Shown: positions 5,748-12,067 of the stretch, piece by piece
How positions within the stretch are numbered: position 1 is the stretch's first letter
How the letters are laid out: every line of letters starts with the position of its first letter
Assembly (NCBI GenBank): GCA_009783365.1
Contig: WRHG01000045.1
Span: 1 to 12,067 of the forward strand
DNA from: Clostridia bacterium
GTDB lineage: Bacteria > Bacillota_A > Clostridia > Christensenellales > Aristaeellaceae
Direction of reading: 5' to 3'
DNA length: 12,067 nt
Translations under genes and position numbers: made by a program
Notes under the pieces: generated by a model
What the model was told of the DNA's origin: nothing
Databases searched by the model: none
What the model saw: the letters and a program-made list of their open reading frames with translations, nothing else

Positions 5748-6737
5748 CTAGCCGGCAACGGCGAAACATGCCACCGCGTGACGGGGTCCAACCGTCGCCA
5801 AGGATGGTTCCTCCCGCGCGCAGCGCTCGGCAGCACAGGGACACCGCGGATGAAACCGACAACCCCCCGGAAGATCGACGGGGCTTGGAATGTCTCCGGC
5901 AAGCCCGGCGCTGGCCTTGAGGCGGGCGAGTTTCGGATTGCCAGCCGGGATGCTGCTCAGCAGCCCCTGTGTATACGGATGCAGCGGATGCGTATAGATG
6001 TCCGAGGCTTCGCTGAGTTCCACGATCTTGCCCATATACATTACCCCAACCTCGTCGGACACGTAACGTACAATGGACAGATCATGGGCGATAAACAGGT
6101 ACGTCAGGCCCAGTTCCTGCTGAAAGTCGCGCAGCAGGTTAACGATCTGTGCCTGAATGGATACGTCCAGCGCGCTCACCGGTTCGTCGCAGATCACCAA
6201 TTCGGGCCGAAGGATCAACGCCCGCGCCACACCCACACGCTGGCGCTGGCCGCCGGAAAACTCGTGGGCATACCGACCGGCGTGTTCTTGGGTTAACCCT
6301 ACCTTTTCAAGAATCTCGCGCACCAACTCATCCTCTTCCCCGCTGGAAGCGGTGACCCGATGCGCCTGAAGCGGCTCCGCAAGCAGGTCGCGCACCGTCA
6401 TACGCGCATTCAGCGATGAGTACGGGTCTTGAAAGATCATCTGCATCCGGCGGCGGACCGGTAGCAGCTCAGGTTCCCGCAGGTGGGTGATGTCCTGCCC
6501 GTCCAGTTCCACCTTGCCCGCGGTGGGGCTGTAAATACGGATGATGCTCCGTGCGCAGGTGGATTTTCCGCATCCGCTTTCGCCCACCAAGCCCAACGTC
6601 CGTCCCCGGGCGATTGAAAAGGTAACGCCGTCCACCGCGTGTACTACTTTATGGCGGCTTCCGCGCACCGGAAAGTGCTGGGCCAATCTGTCCACACGCA
6701 GCAAAGGCGTATCCCGGCTTTCGGTATCCATGCTCAT
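5748..6737 (-). CDS. oppF: Peptide ABC transporter ATP-binding protein OppF (329 aa)
   Basis: This is one of two ATPases that drive peptide uptake, cytoplasmic and docked on OppBC. Walker A GESGCGKST is at residues 52-60. The Q-loop FQDP, signature FSGGQRQR and Walker B LVICDEP follow in order, with the AHDLS switch His. The C-terminal oligopeptide-transporter extension has HPLHPYTQGLL and a Cys cluster (CRFHPRCPCAAERC). An iron-sulfur site has been reported in a related DppD protein at such a cluster. ATG 6737 overlaps the oppD stop as ATGA, with AGGGGG nine bases upstream. A longer frame to 6824 lies inside oppD and is rejected. ATG 6731 is a less likely alternative. Confidence 0.92.
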   Translation of the reverse strand: MSMDTESRDTPLLRVDRLAQHFPVRGSRHKVVHAVDGVTFSIARGRTLGLVGESGCGKSTCARSIIRIYSPTAGKVELDGQDITHLREPELLPVRRRMQMIFQDPYSSLNARMTVRDLLAEPLQAHRVTASSGEEDELVREILEKVGLTQEHAGRYAHEFSGGQRQRVGVARALILRPELVICDEPVSALDVSIQAQIVNLLRDFQQELGLTYLFIAHDLSIVRYVSDEVGVMYMGKIVELSEASDIYTHPLHPYTQGLLSSIPAGNPKLARLKASAGLAGDIPSPVDLPGGCRFHPRCPCAAERCAREEPSLATVGPRHAVACFAVAG

Positions 6738-7780
6738 GCCGGCGCACCCCCTATCCCTGTCGGAACCGGGCGAAAGGGATTGTCCGTTGCCGGCGCGTCG
6801 GGACCACACAGCCAGCACCGGCAACTCCGGCTGCCTTCAAAAGCCGTCACGGGCGGCAATTCAGTCACGCACACATAGCGCGCGAAATGACAGCGCGGCG
6901 CGAAGGGGCAACCCTCCGGCGGGCGGCTCATGTCCGGCGGCGAACCGGGGATCGGGCGCAACCTCTGGGACTTATCCTGGCGGATGTCCGGGATGCTGGC
7001 CAGCAACCCCTGCGTATAGGGATGGAGCGGCTGCTCAAACAGGTCGTCAATCGGCGCTTCCTCCATCACCAGCCCGCCGTACATTACGATCACGCGGGAA
7101 CACAACTCAGCCACTACGCCCAAATCGTGGGTGATGAAAGCAATGCTCATGCCTAAATCCGCCTGCAGTTTGCGCATCAACTTCAGAATCTGATCCTGAA
7201 TGGACACGTCCAGTGCGGTGGTGGGCTCGTCGGCGATCAGCAGGCTTGGCCGGCACGCCAGCGCCATGGCGATCATCACCCGCTGACGCATGCCGCCGGA
7301 AAACTCATGAGGGTAGCTCCGCAAACGCTTTTCTGCTTCCGGGATACGCACCATACGCAAAAGCTCCACCACTTTAGCCTCCCGGTCGCTTCGGCTCAAA
7401 GACCGGTCATGGGCCCAGAGCATCTCGCTCACTTGGTCGCCGATGGGCAGCAATGGATTCAAGCTGGACATGGGGTCTTGAAAGATCATGGCGATACCGC
7501 ACCCCCGCACCTCCCGAATCTGCCGGCGTGTCATACGGGTCAAATCCCTGCCCTCAAAAAGGATATCCCCGGCTATGATCCGCCCCGTGGAAGCCAACAA
7601 CCGCAACACCGACAAAAAGGTGACGCTCTTGCCGGAACCGGATTCCCCCACGACGCCCAGGCACTCGCCTCTATCCACGCGCAGGTCTACCCCGCGCACA
7701 GCGGGGATCGTCCCGCTTCCGGTTAGGAAGGAGGTATGAAGGTCGCGAATCTCCAAAACAGGCTCGGTTTGCCGCTTCAT
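6734..7780 (-). CDS. oppD: Peptide ABC transporter ATP-binding protein OppD (348 aa)
   Basis: Partner ATPase of OppF. Walker A GESGSGKS is at residues 45-52, then FQDPMSSLNP, signature FSGGMRQRV, Walker B LLIADEP and THDLG. The C-terminal extension has QPLHPYTQGLLASIPD and the Cys cluster CPFAPRCHFARYVC, typical of the oligo/dipeptide branch. A few more cysteines follow (CRCWLC), and the last 25 residues after these are Pro/Gly/Ala-rich and look unstructured. ATG 7780 has AGGAGAG just upstream, and only eight bases separate it from the oppC stop. Its stop overlaps the oppF start, so the two ATPases should be made in equal amounts. Confidence 0.92.
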   Translation of the reverse strand: MKRQTEPVLEIRDLHTSFLTGSGTIPAVRGVDLRVDRGECLGVVGESGSGKSVTFLSVLRLLASTGRIIAGDILFEGRDLTRMTRRQIREVRGCGIAMIFQDPMSSLNPLLPIGDQVSEMLWAHDRSLSRSDREAKVVELLRMVRIPEAEKRLRSYPHEFSGGMRQRVMIAMALACRPSLLIADEPTTALDVSIQDQILKLMRKLQADLGMSIAFITHDLGVVAELCSRVIVMYGGLVMEEAPIDDLFEQPLHPYTQGLLASIPDIRQDKSQRLRPIPGSPPDMSRPPEGCPFAPRCHFARYVCVTELPPVTAFEGSRSCRCWLCGPDAPATDNPFRPVPTGIGGAPA

Positions 7781-7788
7781 TTGCTCTC

Positions 7789-8952
7789 CTACTTTTTGAG
7801 CTTCGGGTCCAGCGCGTCGCGCAGACCGTCCCCTACGAAATTAAACGCGAACATGATCAGGCAGATCACCAGCGCCGGCAGAAAAAGCTGGTATGGGTTA
7901 GCCCGCAGCGCCTCGGTGGCATCGCTGCACATGGTGCCCAGGCTGGCCATGGGCGGCGCAATGCCGATACCGATAAAGCTCATGAACGCCTCCATAAAGA
8001 TAGCGTTTGGGATAAGCATCATCATGGTAACGAGGATCGGACCCATGGCATTGGGAATCAGGTGGCGAAACAAAATGGTCCGCGTGCCTGATCCGATGGT
8101 CCGGGCGGCGAGCACAAACTCCTGCTGGCGGAGGCTAAGCACCTGCCCGCGCACCACCCGCGCCATATCCACCCAATAGACGCTGGAAAGCGCGATGATG
8201 ATGCCGCCCAGGCCGTTGCTGAGCGTTACCTTGATCAAAATAACGTATAGTGTGAGAGGAATGGTGCTGATGATGTCCACCACACGCATCATCACGGAGT
8301 CCACACCGCCGCCCAGATATCCCGAGAGGCCGCCGTAGAGAGCGCCGATCACCAGGTTGACGGTTGCCGCCACAAAAGCTACGACCAGCGAGATACGGGT
8401 GCCGTACATGAGCCTTGTAAGGATATCCCTACCCAGATGATCTGTTCCCAGTATATAGGAGTTGTTCCAAAGCCGTGGTCCAGCCTGGAGAAGGTTCTCC
8501 CCTGCGTCTAGCAGAACCGGCGGCTGCGCACCGTAATCCAGATACACCCGCGACGTCCCGCCTTCCCCATATGCCAGGGCGAGGCGCATACTCACAAAGT
8601 CGTCCTCCAGCTTTGTAAGCTGGCTGATCAGCTTGCCGGTCTCATCGACTTCCACAACCTTCATGTTACCGGTGATGTACAGGAATCGGCCCGGGTCCGG
8701 CGCGCGGGTAGTGTCGAATATCGGTGGGATATTGGCCAGGCTGAGGGTCTGTTTCTCGTAATCGTAGGGGGTAAACGCTGGCCCAATTACCGCGAAAGCG
8801 ATCAGCAGTACGACGGCGATGAAGCCAGCCAAGGCGGTGGGTTTGCGCATGAAACGGAACCATACGTCCTGGGCGAAACTGCGGGGCTTGCGCCATATTT
8901 TTTCCCGATCCGCGTCGCTGGACGTTATTCGCGCCCACCGGTCCACTGTCAT
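7789..8952 (-). CDS. oppC: Peptide ABC transporter permease OppC with extra extracytoplasmic segment (387 aa)
   Basis: Integral membrane half of the peptide channel. After a cytoplasmic N-terminus ending FMRKP, the first membrane segment is about residues 40-60. The transport domain begins at LGTDHLGRD (168-176) and ends in DGLRDALDPKLKK. The coupling loop that contacts the ATPases is RTIGSGTRTILFRHLIPNAMGP. Most OppC proteins have about 300 residues. The surplus is one stretch, roughly residues 80-160, between the first membrane segment and the GTDxLGRD motif. It includes FLYITGNMKVVEVDETGK and should lie outside the membrane. ATG 8952 has AAGGAA seven bases upstream. It lies 48 nt after oppB. 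Confidence 0.9.
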   Translation of the reverse strand: MTVDRWARITSSDADREKIWRKPRSFAQDVWFRFMRKPTALAGFIAVVLLIAFAVIGPAFTPYDYEKQTLSLANIPPIFDTTRAPDPGRFLYITGNMKVVEVDETGKLISQLTKLEDDFVSMRLALAYGEGGTSRVYLDYGAQPPVLLDAGENLLQAGPRLWNNSYILGTDHLGRDILTRLMYGTRISLVVAFVAATVNLVIGALYGGLSGYLGGGVDSVMMRVVDIISTIPLTLYVILIKVTLSNGLGGIIIALSSVYWVDMARVVRGQVLSLRQQEFVLAARTIGSGTRTILFRHLIPNAMGPILVTMMMLIPNAIFMEAFMSFIGIGIAPPMASLGTMCSDATEALRANPYQLFLPALVICLIMFAFNFVGDGLRDALDPKLKK

Positions 8953-9000
8953 GCTACATTCCTTCTCTTTCTCGACTTTTGGCCTTCTTTTCAGCCTGTC

Positions 9001-9918
9001 TCATTCGTAGGTGATGCGCGGGTCGATCAGGCAGTAAAACAGGTCCACGATGAACACCATGCTGATGAGAAACGCGGCATAGAATACCGTCATGCCCATG
9101 ATGGTGGTGTAATCTCGTTGGGTGACGCTGTTCACGAAGTGCGCTCCCATACCTGGAATAGCAAAGATTTTCTCAATCACAAAACTCCCGGTAAGCAGGT
9201 TAGCTACCGTGGGTCCCAATACGGTGATCACGGGTATCAAAGCATTGCGCAGTGCGTGCCGGAGGATGACACGGGTTTCGGTGATGCCCTTAGCGCGAGC
9301 GGTACGGATATAATCCTGCCCCATGACCTCCAGAAGGCTGGATCTCATAAGCCGCGCCAGAAAACTGATCGAGTAGCCGCCCAGGGCAATCACCGGCAAC
9401 ACGTACCCCTGCCATTTGTCCACACCGAAGGTGGGCGCCCAACCCAGCTGGAATGCAAATACATATAGCAACCCTGGGGCAATGACGAAACTGGGAATGG
9501 TGATTCCCAAGGTAGCGACCGCCATGAGCAGCATATCCTGCCAGCGTCCGTTGCGCAACGCGGCGATAATGCCCATCGGAATGCTGGCCGCCAGTACGAA
9601 GAGCAACGTGATCAATCCCAGCTTGCCGGAATAGGGAAACCCGCTTTCAATAAAATCGTTGACCGTCTTGCCGCTGTACTTGAAACTGGGCCCCAAGTCA
9701 AAGCGCAGGAGGCCCTGGAGGTATTCAAAGTACTGCTGAAACAGCGGCTTATCCAAATTGTATTTTTTCTCCAGCGCGGCAAGCACGGACGCAGGGATTT
9801 GTTTGTCACGCGTGAAAGGCCCGCCCGGTATCGCGTGCATCAAGATAAAGGTTAACAACGTGATGAGCAGCAAGGTGACGAGGGTTATGATGAGCCGTCG
9901 GAGGACGTAACGCTTCAT
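9001..9918 (-). CDS. oppB: Peptide ABC transporter permease OppB (305 aa)
   Basis: The other membrane half of the channel and first gene of the operon. It has the N-terminal YVLRRLIITLVTLLLITLLTF membrane helix and HAIPGGPFT, both characteristic of OppB/DppB. About six membrane segments follow. The EAA-type loop DYIRTARAKGITETRVILRHALRNALIP contacts an ATPase, and the C-terminus is DPRITYE. Length is normal. ATG 9918 is preceded by AGGAGG 11 bases upstream, at the long end of normal spacing. No upstream extension is supported. Confidence 0.93.
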   Translation of the reverse strand: MKRYVLRRLIITLVTLLLITLLTFILMHAIPGGPFTRDKQIPASVLAALEKKYNLDKPLFQQYFEYLQGLLRFDLGPSFKYSGKTVNDFIESGFPYSGKLGLITLLFVLAASIPMGIIAALRNGRWQDMLLMAVATLGITIPSFVIAPGLLYVFAFQLGWAPTFGVDKWQGYVLPVIALGGYSISFLARLMRSSLLEVMGQDYIRTARAKGITETRVILRHALRNALIPVITVLGPTVANLLTGSFVIEKIFAIPGMGAHFVNSVTQRDYTTIMGMTVFYAAFLISMVFIVDLFYCLIDPRITYE

Positions 9919-10192
9919 AAATGGAACATCCTCCTATTCTGTGATATGAATCCAGCGGATGATTGTCTACAAGCTTATCCTTTTTCAAGCGATTTATCAA
10001 TGGGTTTTCTTGGTTTTTCCTTGTTTTTCCTCCTCCCAAAACATGCTGCTCCTTGCCGCCGGTCGCTTTATTTACAACGAAACCGGCTTCGCCAACCCGA
10101 ATGGAGTGGTATGCCGCAGGGCTTTGTACTCCACCCCCTGGACTCAATAGGAACAGGCGTGATCCAAACGTTACTCGATCTGGAGGCATTTC
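9919..10192 (-). other. Leader region between the cupin gene and oppB, with hairpins and a purine-rich strand
   Basis: No convincing gene is present. On the minus strand there is CAGGG/CCCTG around 10117-10140, partly overlapping a GGAGT/ACTCC pair. A GCCGGT/ACCGGC hairpin follows (10058-10087), then a 36-base nearly pure purine stretch (10002-10037). A 15-codon frame (ATG 10044 to TGA 9997) with AAGGAG upstream could be a leader peptide but may be chance. Confidence 0.4.
9972..10000 (-). promoter_or_regulatory. Weak candidate promoter for the opp operon
   Basis: TTGATA (9995-10000) matches five of six -35 bases. At 17-bp spacing lies TAAGCT (9972-9977), which matches only three of six -10 bases. 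GATAAG two bases earlier is an alternative. The transcript could also come from readthrough of the sugar-transport operon, since I see no terminator between them. Confidence 0.25.
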
Positions 10193-10570
10193 TTACTTTA
10201 TTTCTTCCGGGCGTATATTATCTGTCTGACCGTAGAAAAAGATAATTTCCAAAAAACCGTCTTCCTCATATTCAAACACATGCCATTCCAACTCATCAAA
10301 CAACATGGTCATTCCCTTTTCCAACGACAGCTTGTACAGCAGGTTATCCGGAGTGCCGCCATAACGGGTCCACGCACCCTTGCAATCCACTACGTATACG
10401 ATTTCCTCCGCATGCTGGTGTGGCGCCATAATACCGGCTTCTTTACAGTAACGGCCAAAACCCATAGTCATTTTTTTGCTTTTCATGGGCGAATCCTTGC
10501 CCGTTACCTTGGTAATGATACGGCCGGGTAAAAAATCCCCCTGCAGTTCGCCGCGCTTTTTATAGTTCAT
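10193..10570 (-). CDS. Small single-domain cupin protein (125 aa)
   Basis: The protein looks like one cupin beta-barrel. Motif 1 is HQHAEEIVYVVDCKG, giving likely metal ligands His51, His53 and Glu55/56. Motif 2 near ELEWHVFEY gives His97. There is no signal peptide or membrane segment. It is the last gene of a ribose-type ABC transporter cluster, 37 nt after the permease, so an isomerase, epimerase or sugar-sensing role on the imported compound is plausible. Specificity cannot be read from the sequence. ATG 10570 is chosen because AAGGGAG lies six bases upstream; TTG 10588 and ATG 10576 are less well placed. No terminator follows clearly. Confidence 0.7.
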   Translation of the reverse strand: MNYKKRGELQGDFLPGRIITKVTGKDSPMKSKKMTMGFGRYCKEAGIMAPHQHAEEIVYVVDCKGAWTRYGGTPDNLLYKLSLEKGMTMLFDELEWHVFEYEEDGFLEIIFFYGQTDNIRPEEIK

Positions 10571-10607
10571 TGGCATCTCCCTTCTCAATTTGCACGAACA
10601 TATAAGA

Positions 10608-11582
10608 TTATTTATTGGACCTCGCGAAAGAGAGTCTTTGCAGTCCGATCGTCGTTATCAAAATGATGCCTACAACTACGCGTTGCCAATAAGAATTCAC
10701 GCCAAGCAAGTTGAGTCCGTTACCAAGAACACCGATCAAAAGAAAACCAATAGACGTGCCGATCAAGGAACCCCGTCCGCCAAGCAGACTGGTGCCTCCG
10801 ATAACTACCGCCGTTATACTGTCTAAGTTTTGGTTGTTGCCGGCATTGCAGTCAATGGCCATCAGATGGGATGACTGCACAAAAGAGGCAACAAAGGCAA
10901 GGCCTCCTGCCAATACATAAGGAACGATCTTATATAACTGGGTTCGGATGCCGGAATAGAGCGCGGCTTGTTCGTTGCTGCCGATGGCATAGATCATACG
11001 CCCCGGTTTGGAATATGTAAGGAACAGATGCCCCAATATCAACACAATGAACAATATCAGCAAGTAACTTGGGATCACGCCAAAGAGCTTAAACTTGTCT
11101 ATCTGCGCCATCACAAGCGGAAGGTTCGACACCGCTTTCGAGTTCGAAATGATATATACAACGCCATTGAAGATAGACATCGTGCCCAGTGTAACAATAA
11201 ACGGTTCAAGTTTGACAATGGACACCAAAACGCCGTTAATCAGCCCTGCCGTCAGCCCCACAATCAAGCCGACCGGAAGCCCAATGGCCAAGCCGACGTT
11301 CTGTACCAGGAAGCACATAATCCAGCCGGATATCGTAAAAACAGAGCCGATCGAAAGATCGATCCCGCCTGTCAGTATCACCATAGTCTGGCCTGCGGCT
11401 AAAATTCCGATCGCGCTGACTTGATATAATACGTTGGATAGATTCGTAGCCGTCAGGAAATATGGTGAGGCAATTGAAAAAACGATAAACAGGGCAATCA
11501 ACCCAAACCCCACATAGTATTCAGGCTGATTCATTTTTAATAGTGCAGATTTGCGGTTCATTCTAGAACGGTCTTCTATCAT
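10608..11582 (-). CDS. Ribose/monosaccharide-type ABC transporter permease, RbsC family (324 aa)
   Basis: Integral membrane channel of a CUT2-type sugar importer. Diagnostic stretches are AGQTMVILTGGIDLSIGS near residues 65-85, LEPFIVTLGTMSIFNG, and ITAVVIGGTSLLGGRGS near the end. Eight to ten hydrophobic segments are visible, and the length is typical. ATG 11582 overlaps the end of the ATPase gene by 20 nt and has GGAAAGGAAG upstream. A longer frame to 11675 lies inside the ATPase gene and is rejected. The substrate may be ribose, another sugar, or an inositol/autoinducer-like compound. No binding protein is inside the window. Confidence 0.9.
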   Translation of the reverse strand: MIEDRSRMNRKSALLKMNQPEYYVGFGLIALFIVFSIASPYFLTATNLSNVLYQVSAIGILAAGQTMVILTGGIDLSIGSVFTISGWIMCFLVQNVGLAIGLPVGLIVGLTAGLINGVLVSIVKLEPFIVTLGTMSIFNGVVYIISNSKAVSNLPLVMAQIDKFKLFGVIPSYLLILFIVLILGHLFLTYSKPGRMIYAIGSNEQAALYSGIRTQLYKIVPYVLAGGLAFVASFVQSSHLMAIDCNAGNNQNLDSITAVVIGGTSLLGGRGSLIGTSIGFLLIGVLGNGLNLLGVNSYWQRVVVGIILITTIGLQRLSFARSNK

Positions 11583-12067
11583 AGTTTTTTGCTTCCTTTC
11601 CAAGTATTGCTTTTTCCAGTATCTTTTGTTCCGTGGCTTCCGCCGCTGCAAATTCGCCCACGATCCTGCCTTCATTGATTACGAGTATCCGATCGCATAT
11701 CGCGATCAACTCCTGCATTTCACTGGAGATCATTAGCACGGCTTTGCCGGCCCGGGCCAATTCTCTAATCAATTCATAAATCTCAACTTTTGTGCTCACA
11801 TCAATGCCTCGCGTAGGTTCGTCCAATATAAACACTTCCGCATCTTGTGCAAGCCATTTGCTGAGCAACACCTTTTGTTGATTACCGCCGGAAAGATTAT
11901 TGACTTTCTGGTACACGCCTTTAATTTTGATTCTTAATTTATCGACAATAATCCGGTCAGAACTTTTAAACTGACCTTCATAGACGATAAATCCCTTTTT
12001 TAAATTCATGTTGACTTGGTTTATGTTGGAATTTACTGGCAGGTTGACACAGAGCCCTTTGGTTTTC
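11563..12067 (-). CDS. Sugar ABC transporter ATP-binding protein, RbsA/MglA type, C-terminal part (runs off the right edge)
   Basis: This is the end of the second ATPase domain of a double-domain CUT2 ATPase. LSGGNQQK is the ABC signature, VFILDEPTRGIDV is Walker B with the D-loop, and ISSEMQELIAICDRILVINEGRI is the switch region typical of this family. The frame stays open through the right edge upstream of an internal ATG (12009), so about 168 codons are seen of a normal protein near 500. The N-terminal domain and both Walker A motifs lie outside. Its last 20 nt overlap the permease start, indicating coupled expression. Confidence 0.9.
   Translation of the reverse strand, partial: KTKGLCVNLPVNSNINQVNMNLKKGFIVYEGQFKSSDRIIVDKLRIKIKGVYQKVNNLSGGNQQKVLLSKWLAQDAEVFILDEPTRGIDVSTKVEIYELIRELARAGKAVLMISSEMQELIAICDRILVINEGRIVGEFAAAEATEQKILEKAILGKEAKNYDRRPF

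Noticed and set aside
5685..6296. 203-codon plus-strand frame opposite oppF
   Set aside because: It is antisense to a well-conserved ATPase and has no domain or ribosome binding site.
9997..10044. 15-codon leader-peptide-like frame in the opp leader
   Set aside because: The ribosome binding site is only four bases from the ATG and no run of regulatory codons is visible, so it is noted only in the leader region entry.
9806..10189. 127-codon minus-strand frame overlapping the oppB start
   Set aside because: Its end overlaps oppB out of frame, composition is low-complexity and no domain is seen.
1..12067. CRISPR arrays, tRNA or rRNA genes
   Set aside because: No regularly spaced repeats, cloverleaf patterns or rRNA-like conserved segments were seen.

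Overview
The window most likely comes from a bacterium, plausibly a Bacillota/Clostridia-like anaerobe, though I hold this only loosely. The clues are strong AGGAGG-type ribosome binding sites, sigma-A-like promoters, tightly packed peptide and sugar ABC transporter operons, and an IS630-type element. The peptide-binding protein has a signal peptidase I leader rather than a lipobox, which is unusual for a Gram-positive, so the cell-envelope type is open.

Layout, left to right. Positions 1-204 hold no convincing gene but are rich in inverted repeats. Positions 205-1406 are a complete IS630-family insertion sequence with matching ends, TA flanks in a CTAG context, and a transposase split into two frames joined by a seven-A slippery run. 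Positions 1407-1781 are non-coding and end in a promoter and ribosome binding site for a small HEAT-like repeat protein (1782-2327, + strand). Everything from 2434 to the right edge is on the minus strand.

In transcription order on the minus strand (right to left), the first unit is a ribose-type sugar ABC transporter. It has an ATP-binding protein (C-terminal part only, running off the right edge), a permease overlapping it by 20 nt, and a small cupin protein. After a roughly 270-nt leader with hairpins comes a six-gene peptide-transport operon: permeases OppB and OppC, ATPases OppD and OppF, binding protein OppA, and a cyclophilin-type prolyl isomerase whose start overlaps the oppA stop. 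A clear hairpin terminator at 3436-3475 closes it. The last unit is a secreted CHAP-like cysteine hydrolase (2434-3162) with its own promoter near 3370-3398 and a structured leader of about 200 nt.

Working together, OppA would capture peptides outside the membrane, OppBC form the channel and OppDF power it. The cytoplasmic prolyl isomerase is an uncommon last gene of such an operon. The CHAP-like enzyme could release peptides from the cell wall, but nothing in the sequence ties it directly to the transporter. The points most worth a second look are the transposase start hidden in a 13-bp hairpin, the opp-cyclophilin coupling, the extra extracytoplasmic segment in OppC, the non-lipoprotein OppA, and the long leader of the CHAP gene. 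I found no clear new defence or mobile system beyond these.
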